DNA of 64,000 nt from Anadara kagoshimensis. Taxonomy: Eukaryota > Mollusca > Bivalvia > Arcoida > Arcidae. This document shows, in pieces, positions 12,041 to 24,514 of the stretch; positions within the stretch are counted from its first letter, which is position 1, and each line of letters starts with the position of its first letter. Below the pieces are notes generated by a model. The model was not told the origin of the DNA, did not search any database, and worked only from the letters and a program-made list of their open reading frames with translations. The stretch covers positions 11,705,353 to 11,769,352 of the forward strand of contig CM037870.1 in the NCBI GenBank assembly GCA_021292105.1, read 5' to 3'. A program made the position numbers and the translations under genes.

Positions 12041-12436
12041 ATGTGTTATTACCACATATTTTTATACCCGTACTTTATAGTATACATGTACATGGGCTTT
12101 ATATAACTTTATGATTGGCTATAAATACATCAATTTAGTGATAATTAAAGTATATTTAATAGAAACTTGACATATTTGGTTAAAATAATAGATTATTTTA
12201 ATAAAAAACGTAAATACGGGTTTAGACCCACCATTTTGTTTTCGTCTCCGATCGGACCGTTTTTTGCAGTTCATCACGATCAAAGATCGATCATCAATCA
12301 TTTATACAGCAATTTTTTGGAAAAAATATCAATGAAATTTTGTTAAAATTCAAACTTGGACTATTTGATGCTATTCAATCGATGTATGAAATTATATGCA
12401 TACGGTTATATGGGTATAAAATATGTGGTAATAACA
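12041..12436. mobile_element. MITE with about 28-bp inverted repeats
   Basis: Left atgtgttattaccacatatt, right atatgtggtaataacat. The interior holds a 60-codon open frame (12119-12301, minus) of no recognised family. Confidence 0.6.
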
Positions 12437-13315
12437 TCCGCCTTAAAATTATTTATAAGAAATATTAGAATGTGATTTGGAAGAAATATAGCGTTATCAG
12501 GAGAGCTAAACTCTTAAAAATATACCTATTAGTGATGTAATGGCGTTTACTTACATATAAATCGAAGTAGTCAGATCAGGAACAGTACATGGGGCAAACA
12601 GGAGTGCCGGGAAAAACACATAAAGGCGAAATGACAACTTTTTTCACGCTAGGATCTGCCCTGAGTGGTATTCGAACATAGAAATTGACCACCCAGTTTA
12701 TATCACTAAGATTGTTTAAATAAATAAAAAAGACTGTTTATGCACTTTGATGCTCAAGTCATATCGAGTCATCAGGCCGGCCTAGAGTGTCGTGCTAGCA
12801 CTTGCACCACAATAGAATTGATATCTATACTTATCTGTATGACATTAAGTACATGTATTTAATACAAATTAACCTGAACACCACTGTATAATACTCTAAA
12901 TGTCCTTGTGTACTTGAAATGAGGTTCATGTTGTCTTAATCGTAAGTTGCTTGTAGGGAAGCACAACAAACTCAATACAAATATCTACCTCCCTCCTCCC
13001 GATCAGGGATCGATCGGTTGCAAATTTTTACCTTACTGACGAAAATTGTTCCAGGAGCTCGTAATGTTGTTGGATCGATCAGATGATATGGGGACTGTAC
13101 ATATTTGTACTACTTTTCATTCAAATCGTATTTAATGCCACTAGTAGATATTCTTTGCAGTTAAATTACAATGGTTTTTATAAGTATCATTACATAATTG
13201 ACGATAAATATGATGTCTGTATACAAATTATCCTGGATATATTTGACCTGCAATAATTTCATTTTTCTTTTGTTCTCAATTTTTATATTTACACGTGGGT
13301 GGCGGATGTACAGTA

Positions 13316-13723
13316 GAGACCTATCGAAAGTTTAACACTAAGGGAATAAATGCCGAATCTTCAACTCGTATCGGTCCCTTGTTACCTACATCTTGGCAGC
13401 CGCTATACATGTATAATTGATGTATCGCCGGCCACGCCCACTATGTTCCGACAAATGGTCGACATGCTTGAATTATACACAAAAAGAATGAAAACTCGGT
13501 CTGAATTTTGCGGTTTAATGACGTCACTGACATTAGAACGTCATTAGTTGCCGTGACGCTGCTTTGGTACCGTAATGGCGGCCAGTGTCGGAACATTGTG
13601 AGCGTGGCCGGCGATACGTCAATTCTACACCTATTCCACCACTAGCCTTTCCTATTTCGTCCCCACGACAACCGACCTTTGAACCCTTTCCGTCAGCCCA
13701 ATGTTAAACTTTCGACAGGTCTG
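13316..13723. mobile_element. MITE family T, with a nested palindrome
   Basis: Ends acctatcgaaagtttaacac and atgttaaactttcgacaggt. Contains an inverted repeat (13412-13627; gtatcgccggccacgcccac against gtggccggcgatac), which accounts for the extra 200 bp. Confidence 0.7.
13412..13627. mobile_element. Small palindromic MITE inside a family T element
   Basis: Arms of about 45 bp with four mismatches, starting tataattgatgtatcgc and ending gcgatacgtcaattcta. GC-rich for this window. Confidence 0.6.
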
Positions 13724-13784
13724 CACTGTTGCTAGCTAGACATAAAGTACTTAATACTTGCATTTTCAGATCATGTGTTTTCAC

Positions 13785-13880
13785 TCCCAAGGCCGGAGTT
13801 TTGGTTAAATTGCCAGTTTTTATTGTGTGCGTTTGGGGATTGTGGTTTGGACATGCACTAGTATGTTTCTATTCAGAAGG
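13785..13880 (+). repeat. LINE-A 3' end, diverged
   Basis: ttttcactcccaaggccgga to tggacatgcactagtatgtt. Confidence 0.5.
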
Positions 13881-13977
13881 AATCGGTAAAATTGTGTGAA
13901 TAACAGTAAAAAGCCATAGAATTAAGATATTCTGGTTTTGCGTATAAAGATTTACAAGGATTCAACGTGCCTTTGAT

Positions 13978-14385
13978 AACCAAGTCCGAATTACAATCCA
14001 ACTTTGAAACTGTAAGGTTTAACCCGGGAACATCCAGCAGGGAATGAGACCGGGTGTTCGGGAAAAGTAAGCACCTCCTTTTTAGCTAGCTACACCCGCC
14101 AAGTGTGTAATCAAAATTAAGTGAAAGAAACATGGAACTATTTACGTAACAGATATACGGGACAATCCTTGACACAGAGACGTCAAACTTATCAACAATA
14201 CTGTGATGACTGCCATAACACTTTTAGGGCATTGACAAGCCTAGGCTTGCAATGTTGCTGAGTCAACAATTTACTTGTAAACAGATTGGTTCGTTGTATA
14301 AAGTAACCGTACTTGGAATAAGCTCTACTACAGCGTATTAATTTGTAATATATAAACCATCAGCAGGAGAGGCAGGTTCTTGTTA
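13978..14385 (-). repeat. LINE-A fragment with coding remnant
   Basis: ccgggtgttcgggaaaagta, then atacgggacaatccttgaca, to aaaccatcagcaggag. Confidence 0.75.
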
Positions 14386-14625
14386 ACATATATTTAAGAG
14401 AAAATCGAGTTCTGATATTATTTTGCAAAAATTAATTATCAGACGTGAACGTGCCTTTGAGTGAGACCAGTTGTTCTGACACAATAAACGTTTCCTAGTT
14501 TACGAACAACATATCAACGGTTATGGTAAATGACATTGGAAGATAAGATTGCTTAAGTTTAGAAGGCTAAATGATTGCTCTTTCGTTCAATTTTAGCACG
14601 GCATCCATATTAAGAAATTGAACTA

Positions 14626-15053
14626 TTGTCCCAATCACTGTGTTTGTGACAGTGAACAACGCTTCATTTTCATAGAAAATAAAAAAAAATTGAATAATGT
14701 TTTATATTGTTCATTTGTGTCTAGTCGTAACTGAAATATCTTTTTGTGCATCCGCAATTTTCATAGAATATTTCTGTTGAAACCAATGTTGGCAATACGA
14801 ATGTACATGGCAAAAATGGCGATGTGACGTTTTGCGTCATATGCGCAGCATGATCCTCCATTGCATGTTAAGTCCCCATAGCGCCAACGTTTTATTCTGT
14901 GCAAAAATATGTTTCGCTAATCACGGGTGTGCATAGGTTTCCTGTTTCGACTGGGTACAAGTAAAGGAGAAATATTTATCTTCATACACGTTTATTTGAT
15001 TTTCAACAGAAATAAAGCGTTATTCACTGCCACAATCACAGTGATTCGAACAG
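14626..15053. mobile_element. Palindromic MITE, family P
   Basis: Ends ttgtcccaatcactgtg and cacagtgattcgaacag are complementary and TA-flanked; the two halves mirror each other (ccaatgttggcaatacg against cgccaacgttttattctg). Same family as 61105-61574. Confidence 0.65.
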
Positions 15054-15117
15054 TAGTAAAATATCTTAATATGGATACCGTATTGATACCGGAAATAATA
15101 CGATTTATGGGTAACTA

Positions 15118-15207
15118 GCTTTTAAAACCTAAATCTGTCAGTTTAAAGTTTTAACTTTACTTTGGGGTTGTGATTTGGACATGGATTTGTATGCTTGTTT
15201 TCGAATA
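15118..15207 (+). repeat. LINE-A 3' end
   Basis: gtcagtttaaagttttaact to tggatttgtatgcttgtttt, next to a TA-flanked MITE. Confidence 0.5.
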
Positions 15208-15591
15208 TGTACCAATTCAGTTAAAATGATATATAGACAGTAGATGTATATTTATTTAACATATTTAATGAATTAAATTTAAATAGTGATAAGTTAATAT
15301 ATTTGATAACAATATTTTTAAGTGTTTTCTGATCTTTAAATTAGTTTGCACTATGAATGAGCTATCTAAAATTGTACTCCAACAAAATTAAAGGAAAAAA
15401 ATTAAATATAACTTAGATATTAGTGACAATAATCATGACTTCCGGCATTGGTTGCGAGGTAACAAAAGCAATTAAATTTAAACTACTTAAATAAAAAGAA
15501 ACCTGTCTCATTTTATTTAAACAACACTTCACAAAGACAATATTTTTTCGGTAGTATTTGATAAAAATGAATCAATTTTTTCCTGCTTATT

Positions 15592-15692
15592 AAATCAAAA
15601 ACAAACATACCATGTCCAAAATATCAATCCCAAAGCAAGGTAAAATTTTGACACTGGCAAATTATGTTAAACTCGTGAACTTCCAACGGTCA
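15592..15692 (-). repeat. LINE-A 3' end
   Basis: aatcaaaaacaaacatacca to actcgtgaacttccaacggt. Confidence 0.6.
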
Positions 15693-16424
15693 TCTTTTAA
15701 ACTAAAATTAATATTATTGAAATAAAATTTAATTTGTCTGCTATCTTTATTGGTGATATACTATATGTCCAAATATGTTAAGATCTTCAGCGAATCAAAT
15801 AACTGGACAATTTAATCAAATTCAGACCAAGTTTACTTTGGATTACCAGACATAATAAAAAAGGATTCATATACATCGTGGTGTCAGCCAACAACCTAAG
15901 TTACCTTCAGATCAAATGTTAATAGGTGTTCATATACCTCATATAACTAAAAAGGAACATTTAACCATTTAGTAATAATAACATTTAAGGTAAGTTTACA
16001 AAACAAAAATTGCCAGTTTTTTTTAATTTTATTTTTTGCTATAAATTGCAATTTGGACATTGACCAAAATGTTTGTTTTATCAATAAACTTTTACAGTCT
16101 GAAAATGACTTCTGAATTTTGAGACATGGGTTTTTTTCGTGTTAGTAGCGTGATGAAACTGGGGGTTCATAAATTGCTCTTACAGAGGACGTCAATCGTT
16201 TACTCATTGTTTAACTTTGCTTCAAAAAAACACCAACAATATAAAATAATAAAACTAGAGTTGAGAGAAAACTTCAAAATCTAAATTGAATTTATATACC
16301 CCAAAAAGATTATGCATCAATAGTAACACATATTTTCAAAAACTCTTCAAATGCTTGGGGGATATTGCCATGAACATTCAGTACAAGTATATTTTCCAAT
16401 CTTTTGGTTTTCTATTAACGTTTT

Positions 16425-16532
16425 ATCAGTAGATATTCCAACAGGGAAATGAGGCCGGGTGTTACGTTATGTTAAGCACCTCCTGTTTAACTGGCTTCAC
16501 CCGGCACGTGTATAATTAAAGTCGTGTGCAAG
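16425..16532 (-). repeat. LINE-A internal UTR fragment
   Basis: aacagggaaatgaggccggg to cacgtgtataattaaagtcg; the outer 3' end is missing. Confidence 0.55.
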
Positions 16533-17018
16533 GAACAAATATTATAGTAATGTGACTATTTCCATCTTAAATAAGAAGGCACATCCTAAATGCAAAATCA
16601 AATCATCACGTAACATGTACTTCATGTTACTAAAAGTAATGCGTAGTTAACTTTACAGGTGTAATCTAATAATCCCTCTATCTTAAAACGATCAAAAGAC
16701 CCAGGAAATCATCTTCAAAATAAATGTGTACATTATGTGAATCACAGTGTTCTAAATGCCTTTGCGCTCCAGTAACTGTATGTGTCACATACATTCTTTG
16801 TCAAAACTTTAACATAAGGTCATCTAAACTCCTTTTTGCTTTGCGAAAGGCTATGTGTTAAGCTTTTGATTTATCTGATAAACCCATCATATTATTGTTG
16901 TTCACACATTATATTGGTGTTCTGTCCAGACCTGTGTATTTAAGAATACATCGTGAATATACACGTTTCAACGGTTGTTGAAATAAAAGAAACCCCATTT
17001 CACAAAAAATGAAAGCAT

Positions 17019-17707
17019 CCAATGAAATTCGTTTTCAAATATCCCACACATGATACCGTAAATCAGGAATTTAATGCGTCATGAAATTAATGCGAATTGT
17101 CGATTTTGCTGTAAAATGCGTATTTAAATTAATGCGATTTTTTTTAAATTCCAAAAATTACTTTTGCCATTTTTTATCTTGAAAAAATAACAAAAAATGT
17201 TGAATTAGTGTCTTATGACTTGTCCATAAACATGTAATAATCATACACTTCGGCACCACAAAGAAATTCGTTTGGTGCATATAAAGAATGTCCCGGGTCA
17301 CTGTAAATCATTGTGTTTTAAACATGGCAATGTGGAAGTTTGTGATTAAAATTATTTTACTTATATCGCTAAATTTTCGACAATTTATGAAGAGATCAAT
17401 AATATTTTATACCAGAACTAGAGAATTATCGTCATGAGTTCTAATAAATGACCCACAATTACAACTTCCGGTTCAGGGGAGATAAATAATTTTACATTGA
17501 ACTTTTGGAAATCGGAAAATTAATGCGACAAGAAATTAATGCGATGAAACGGGCCTCGCATTTTTCGCATTAATTTCTTGCTCGCATTAATTTCTTGATT
17601 TACAGTATATTCGCAGATCTGAATCTCTAAATTCATTTGATCAACTTAATTCATTTTATACCTTAAAAACGGAATTTATTTTTTTAGTTTTCCAGTTTTC
17701 TTTAAAT
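17019..17707 (+). promoter_or_regulatory. Candidate promoter and first exon of gene 3, split by a MITE
   Basis: CCAAT (17019-17023, ccaatgaaa as in genes 4 and 6) is followed by a MITE (17056-17605) at the distance where the others have TATA. Past the MITE the sequence resumes (tattcgcagatctgaa) and aligns with the gene 4 segment after its TATA. The string ttttctttaaat/gtaagt at 17696-17713 aligns with the gene 4 first-exon donor. Inferred by comparison with gene 4. Confidence 0.42.
17056..17605. mobile_element. MITE with 45-bp inverted repeats, TA-flanked
   Basis: Left ccgtaaatcaggaatttaat is matched by right attaatttcttgatttacag; each end is next to TA. The motif gaaattaatgcga repeats inside both arms. 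Non-coding, Tc1/mariner-type target. Sits at the inferred TATA position of gene 3. Confidence 0.75.
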
Positions 17708-17803
17708 GTAAGTTATTTTAGTATCCTTTATTATTTCTGCAATTTTTTGCTGATTTTAATTTTGTTTTTGCAAGATTTTTAAATTCTCTTAATAATAATA
17801 ATA

Positions 17804-20800
17804 ATGCATTTAAGAATTTTATCTTTGAATTGCCAAGGTCTAGGGGATAATTTTAAGAGAAAAACGTTTTTCAATATTTGGCAACACTTGACTACAATAT
17901 ATATTGCTTACAGGACACGCATTTTACTTCTGAAAATCAAGCATCTGTTGAAAGGGAATGGGGGTTCTCTTGTATTTTCAATTCCTATAGGTCAAATGCT
18001 AGGGGAGTGGCTGTATTTTTCAAAAATAATTTTGAATTTAAGCTACTTAAATCAAATTGTGACAATGATAATCTAATTTTACTCGAACTTCTGGTTGATG
18101 AAAGGAAAATAACACTCGTAAACCTCTATGGACCAAATAAAGATACTCCCGCCTTTTATAAAATGGTTTTTGATAAAATTGTTGAATTCGAAAATACCGA
18201 CTTTATAATCTGTGGCGATTTCAATCTTTGCTTAAATCCCGACCTAGACTCATTTAATTACATCAATATTAACAATCCAAATGCAAGACAGCTTGTGCTA
18301 GATTTCATTCAAGAAAATAATTGTATAGATGCTTTTCGAGAAAATAACCCAGATTTAAAACGTTATACTTGGAGAGAAGAAAAATCCAGTGAAACAAGCT
18401 AGATTAGATATGTTTATTCTAAGTGAAACTTATTCAACTAACAATTATACAACATTTATAAAATCTGGATATCGAACGGATCATTCTATAGTACAACTGC
18501 AAATAACATTTAATGACTACAAAAAGGGAAGGGGTTGTGGAAATTTAATAACTCCCTGTTACATGATAAACAATATATAGAAACAATTCAAATTCTTATC
18601 TCAGAAATAAAAAGACAATATGCACTTCCAGTTTATAATATAGACAATATTCTTAATATTTCAAACGAATCTATAGCCTTTTCGATTAATGATCAATTAT
18701 TCTTAGAAACTTTATTAATGGAAATAAGGGGCAAAACCATCTCATATGCTAGTTTTAAAAAGAAGCAAAATGAAAAAACGGAAACAATTTTGATAAGTGA
18801 AATAAAACAACTCGAAGATCAATTAAATGATAATAATTTCAATAAGTTAGAGGAAAAAAAGGAAGTGTTACAAAATCTTAGAAAAGACAAAATTAAAAGT
18901 TCTTTGGTTAGATCGAGGGTTAAATGGATAATGGAGGGGGAAAAACCAACAAAGTATTTTTGCAGTCTAGAAACTAAAAATTTTCAAAATAAAATAATAC
19001 CTAGAATAGAGAAAGAAAATGGAAACATTATAACAGATCAAAAAGACATCTTACAGGAAATAGAATATTTTTATAAAAACCTTTATTCGGAAAACTCAAA
19101 CATAATAGACGTAGATTTAAATAATTATATTGGATCGTGTAATTTTAAAAAATTGAATAAAGTTGAATCTGATCGTTTGGAAGGGGTTATAAGTAATAGG
19201 GAAGCTTTTGAAACGTTGAAAAAATGAAAAATGACAAAAGTCCTGGGTCAGATGGGTTTACTGTAGAATTCTTTAAAATGTTTTGGAAAGATATTGGGGA
19301 TTTTGTAGTAAGGTCTCTAAATTATGGTTATGAAAATGGGAAACTCTCAGTAACTCAGCGGGAAGGGATAATAACTTGTATACCAAAAGAGGGAAAACCA
19401 AAACATCTCTTAAAAAATTGGAGGCCAATTACACTCTTAAATACAGTTTATAAAATAGGGTCTGGAGTAATAGCAAATAGAATAAAACCGTTATTGGAAA
19501 ACATTATTGGCATAGAACAAACTGGTTTCATTTCTGGGAGGTATATTGGGGAAAACACAAGGCTTATATATGATATAATGCAATATACGGAAGATAAAAA
19601 TATTCCCGGTCAACTCCTATTAGTAGATTTCGAAAAAGCTTTTGATTCAATAAGTTGGTCATTTTTACATAAAGTCTTAAACCTATTTAATTTTGGTTCG
19701 TCTATACATAAATGGATTAACACATTTTATAAAGACATAAAGTCTGCAGTAACGCAGGGTGGACATTTAACTTCCTTTTTTGACATAAAAAGAGGTTGTA
19801 GGCAAGGGGACCCATTATCACCTTATCTTTTTCTATTATGCGTTGAAATTCTAGCTATAAAAATTCGAAACAACAAAGATATAAAGGGAATTAAAACTAA
19901 TAATAAAGAAGTTAAAATATCGTTATTTGCTGATGACACAAGTCTTATTCTTGATGGCTCAGAACAATCTCTAAGACAAGCGCTTAATGAATTAAATCTT
20001 TTTGCGAAAATTTCGGGTCTTAAAATTAATTTAGAAAAAACACAGATAATTTGGATAGGTAGTAAGATATATAGTGATGTTAAATTATGTAGAGAATTTA
20101 ATCAGCATTGGGGGGATACTAGGTTCACGTTACTTGGGATGATATTTGATGTTGACTTGCAAAAAATGCCTCATATAAACTTTGGTAAAAAAGTGAATAA
20201 TATCAAATCACAGATAAATTTTTGGAAAAAACAAAAACTTACACCTATTGGGAAAATCACAATTATTAAAACTCTGCTCATTGCTCAGTTAAATCACCTA
20301 TTTATTTCATTGCCAAATCCAAGCCAAAACTTTATTAATGAACTAAATACAATTTTTTATAACTTTATTTGGAATGGGGTTACTCATAGAATAAAAAAAG
20401 ATGTTATTGTAAAAGAATATGAAGAAGGTGGTTTAAAAATGATCGATTTGATCCCATATATAAATGCTTTAAAAACAACTTGGATTAAAAAATATTGCAT
20501 ACAAAGGGTTCCTGGTGTAATATCTTAGAATGTTACATAGATACAGAGAGATTTTTTAGCGTAGGAAATGAATTTATCGTAAAGAACATGAAATACTTTA
20601 AAAATGACTTCTGGACAGATGTGTTTAAGGCTTGGATACTATTGACAAACAATATTAAAAAACTAAGAATATTCAAAAACGCAGCTGAAAGTTATCTTTG
20701 GTATAATAGTGATATTATTATTGGAAATAGTTGTATTTACATTAAGAAATTATACGAAAAAGGGGTAATATTTATCAATGATCTACTTGATACTGATGGG

Positions 20801-21583
20801 CAATTTTTAAGCCTGCAAGATTTTATTCGGAAATATAACTACAACATACATTATCTTCACTATACTGGAATAATTGAATCGGTAAAATATATGCTGAGAA
20901 AACACAATGAGTATTGTCTGTCTAAATCTGAAACTCCTTTCATTCCTAACAATCTTAAGATACTATTTAAAAATGAAAAAGGCTCGAGGGACATGTATAA
21001 AATCTTGAAGCAAAATAATATCTTACCTACTTCACGGCAAAAATGGCAAAGCATTTTTGATAATATTAATTTAACTGAAAATGATTGGAAACAAATATAC
21101 AAAATAATTCACCTGACTACTCTAAATTCTAAAATACAATGGTTCCAATACAGAATAATCCATAATATAATTGCTACAAACTCTTTTTTGTTTAAAATAG
21201 GTATTAAAACAGAGGCTCTGTGTAGTTTTTGTAAACAGGAAAGTGAAACAGTTATTCATCTCTTTTGGGAATGCGACATAGTACAACAATTTTTAGAAGA
21301 CTTAGAAAACTATTTTTTATCGAATGGTATTTTGTTAGATCTAACAAAAATGAGTTTAATTTTTGGATATTTCAGATCGTTTAATAGAGTTAAAAATTTT
21401 ATCCTTATGCATGTAAAATATTACATTTATAAAACCCGTTGTACTGGTAAAAAACTGTCTCTTGAAAAGTTTAAATATATTTTAAAAGATGTATATTACA
21501 TCGAAAAAGAAATAGCAATAGGCAAAAATAAGTTAGAAAATTTTCAAAGAGAATGGCAACACATTCACCGTATTGTTATATAG
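17804..21583 (+). pseudogene. LINE ORF2-like endonuclease/reverse transcriptase, five frameshifts
   Basis: Read through five frame changes (near 17878, 18390, 18540, 19215 and 20500), the protein has an APE-type endonuclease (LNCQGLG, LQDTHF, VNLYGPN, CGDFN, TDHSIV) followed by reverse transcriptase motifs: SPGSDG (about 19239), NWRPITLLN, QTGFISGRYIGENT, VDFEKAFDSISW, GCRQGDPLSP and the catalytic FADD at 19926-19937. A C-terminal Cys/His motif (CSFC...HLFWEC, about 21218-21275) is typical of L1/Tx1 elements. Each break is a small indel, with motifs intact on both sides, so this is a fairly young dead copy. It would have made the enzyme for target-primed reverse transcription. Clade assignment is by motif style only. 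Confidence 0.88.
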
Positions 21584-21617
21584 AACAAAAAGAACAATCT
21601 TGTATCATAATGTGAAA

Positions 21618-21685
<68 letters not shown>

Positions 21686-21801
21686 CTAAAAACTATTCAA
21701 TATATATGTTTATCAAAATATTTGTAATGTTGTATTATCGTCTTTTTGTGTTATGTATATATTGAATATGAAATAAAGAAAATAAATATAAAAAAAAAAA
21801 A
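17811..21801 (+). mobile_element. L1/Tx1-like LINE with target-site duplication
   Basis: A 4-kb element with endonuclease and reverse transcriptase coding, a CT-rich tract and a poly-A tail (21790-21803). The 11-bp AATAATGCATT occurs at 17800-17810 and again at 21802-21812 just after the poly-A, the expected target-site duplication. The body starts right at the endonuclease coding region, so the 5' part is missing. It sits in the inferred 5' intron of gene 3, in the same orientation as the gene. Confidence 0.85.
21621..21687 (+). repeat. (CT)n microsatellite in the LINE 3' UTR
   Basis: About 65 bp of CT dinucleotides with two small interruptions, between the LINE stop codon and its poly-A. 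Confidence 0.95.
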
Positions 21802-22344
21802 AATAATGCATTATAGACAAAACCCGTTTTTATATCTCATTTATCTCAAAGTTTAAACACATTAAGCCAGGAATGCGTAAGGAAGCAATTCGTAGTTTTT
21901 GTTTAGACAACTTCCGTTGTATTTTAAATCTATAATTTAATACCTCGATTGATTTTTCACCTCTGTGACGATACAGTTTACATTTTAACGTGTTTCAATG
22001 CTGTATTTCTTGATAATATGGAATAACCGTTCAAATTATTAAAAAGTTTGTTTCAAACTGCTTTTCAAGGTAAATTAAAATATTGCTCATTATATGCAAT
22101 GGCAGATATTGGAGGGAATGAAATTATTTTTCTGCATAATCATATTTTTATATTTTTCTTATAATTACATGATAGACAGAAAAAATAATTTTTCTGCATA
22201 AGTATAATTTTTTTTCTGTATTTATTATAATATTATAATAAGAAACACTTATTGTGACATTCTTAATAGTGTTTATGTTTTGGACGATTACTTCTTGCCT
22301 CCAACATTATCTTTGATAATGTAAATTTCAAACTTGGTGTTGCA

Positions 22345-22668
22345 ATCAAAAACAAACATACTAATCCATGTCCGAATCATAATCCAGAAGCAAAGTAAAA
22401 ACTTTGGAACTGACAAGTTAGGTTAGACACGTGAACTTCCACCAGGGAAGTGAGGCCGGATGCTCCGGAAGGGTAAGCACCTCCTGTTTAGCTAGCTACA
22501 ACCGCCACGTGTGTAATCAAAATTGTGTGAAAGGAATATGGAACTATGAGACGTCAAATATATCCAGGGCAATCCTGGACACAGAGACATCAAACTTATC
22601 AACAATTCTGTGATGACGGTCATAAAACTTTTTAGAGCCTTGATAAGCCTAGGCTTGCAATATCCCAA
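22345..22668 (-). repeat. LINE-A fragment, close to consensus
   Basis: caatcaaaaacaaacatact to ataagcctaggcttgcaata. One of the least diverged copies. In the inferred 5' intron of gene 3. Confidence 0.78.
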
Positions 22669-22959
22669 TAACATATGTTGATCATACCGTTATCATATCG
22701 TATTTTTTTTTACTTAAACGTTATACGCGCATTTACTTACCTCCAACAACTTAATATAAATGTTACTTTTTCCAATAAATATTTTTATCATTTTTGTTTA
22801 TTTTTTTGTCAAAGATTAACAGTAGTTTGCCAAGATTTTTGTAACATGTTTTTGCAACGTAATAGTGTTGAAAACTACTTTTTGAACCTTCTTACACCTA
22901 CCTAGACATGTACATCAGTCAGCTACAACGTGTATTTTCCTTTCATTTTCAAATTGAAC

Positions 22960-23100
22960 TGCAGATGCTTACACTTCCGGAGCACACAGCCTCAATTCTG
23001 TGGTGGAAGTACACCTTTTTGATTAAATTTGCCAGTTGCAAAGTTTAAATTATATTTTCTTTGGGATTAAGATTTGGACATTGATATTTACGATTGATAT
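22960..23100 (+). repeat. LINE-A 3' end, diverged
   Basis: cttccggagcacacagcctc to gatttggacattgatattta, about 100 bp before the gene 3 ATG exon. Confidence 0.5.
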
Positions 23101-23198
23101 TGATCCATATGTCATTTGATATAAATAACACACTTTTATAAGATAAAACTAAAACAGGTATTAAATAAATTATTTACTGCAAATTCACATTTTTTCAG

Positions 23199-24466
23199 AT
23201 GGCATCGCACACCGTTCTCCTTTTGTCAGGCATCCTATTCTTGGTGGCTATCAGCATGACTGGTAAGTTTGATAAAGTAATCCATTGAGTTTTAACTTCA
23301 CGGTTAGATGTGAACTCTTGACTGATAACAGGAACTAAAGACGTTTTACCAAGATATACAACTATTTACATTTTAAAAAAGAACCATAGCGATATGAATA
23401 TTTTCTCGCTTCTGTAAAACATGGGAAATTCCTATTGCCAATTATAAGTCAACAACGGTTAAATTTGCTTTCTTATACTTATTTTGGCTTTTCCCTGTTT
23501 AGTTTATTTCAATTGTCAAAGTTCCCAAGCTAAATATTTTGATTTATAAATTAATAATACCAAACATATTCGTTGTTAAACTAAGCTTTATTTGTAATCC
23601 AGTTGACAGTATATTGAAAACCTATGGAACAACATTAAGTATATTGCAAGCACATGCTTACCAAAAGTTTTATAGTCGTTATTATTGTTAATAAGTTTGA
23701 TGTCCTTGTATCCAAAATTACTCTGGATATATTTGCCGTCCCAATAGTTCCATGTTTCTTTCATTCTCTATTTTAATTGCACACGTGTCGGTTATAGCTA
23801 GCTAAATAGGAGATGCTTACCCTTTTCGAACACCTGGCATCACTTCCACGGTGGAAGTTCACGTGTTTGACTTAACATGCGAATTTAGATTTTTGTTTAC
23901 TTTGTTCAAGGATAATGACTTGGTCGTAGACTGGTTTGTTTGTAATGGATTAATTTGAAGGTAAATCTAACACAAAGTAAAGTAAAAATTATTGAACACA
24001 CTTTCGAAAAAACCATCAGGCACTTGCAAACATATATAGTAGTAATCTGAACTTTTTGTTGCCAAAATCTATAAAAATAAGAGCTTTTTCTATTATTTCA
24101 TAGGTATTTTTTTATGTAATTGATAGCATCAATAATATAAAATGTTCAGTGTTGTAGCAATCAGAAAGAGAAAATCCGAGAAATACCTAATGTGAGATAA
24201 ATTATTGAATTTTAGAGTCTGCAACAACTGCAAATACTGGACCATCTGTCGCTATTCAGACTATCAAGACTACCAAGTTAGGGCCTAACCCTAAGACGAC
24301 TGTTTCACCTGGCCCTAGTTCTGGAACTAGAACAACCAGCTCTGGCTCAAATGGTAGTGGAAATGACGGATCTAAATCTGGCAAAAACAGTGCTGAAAGC
24401 TGCTGTGGAAATCTCACACTTTTTATAATTTTATGCATATGTGTAGCGTTGATAAAAAATATATAA
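23199..24466 (+). CDS. Gene 3: secreted Thr/Ser/Gly-rich mucin-like protein with hydrophobic tail
   Basis: Coding exons 23199-23262 and 24216-24466, 104 aa. The ATG abuts a ttttttcag acceptor; exon 1 is 64 nt, phase 1, donor gtaagt; the acceptor is gaattttag and the split codon is Glu22. The leader MASHTVLLLSGILFLVAISM differs from gene 4 at two of the first 21 residues. The body (22-83) is Thr/Ser/Gly/Pro-rich with Lys, suited to O-glycosylation. A Cys-Cys pair at 84-85 precedes the hydrophobic tail 88-101 (LTLFIILCICVALI), which ends KNI. The start of exon 2 (ESAT) and the tail are shared with gene 4, while the middle is not. The second exon has no internal ATG near its start, so it appears only when the splice is modelled. 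The 5' intron appears to hold a 4-kb LINE. Confidence 0.72.
23665..23960 (+). repeat. LINE-A fragment (gene 3 intron)
   Basis: ttttatagtcgttattattg through ggtggaagttcacgtgtttg. In the second intron of gene 3. Confidence 0.65.
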
Positions 24467-24514
24467 CAATTTAAAACTTCAAATCACGGATGACATTTAA
24501 ATAATAAAGATCAA

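Noticed and set aside
17804-18076. A separate 90-aa gene
   Set aside because: First frame of the broken LINE endonuclease; the next frame continues the same domain.
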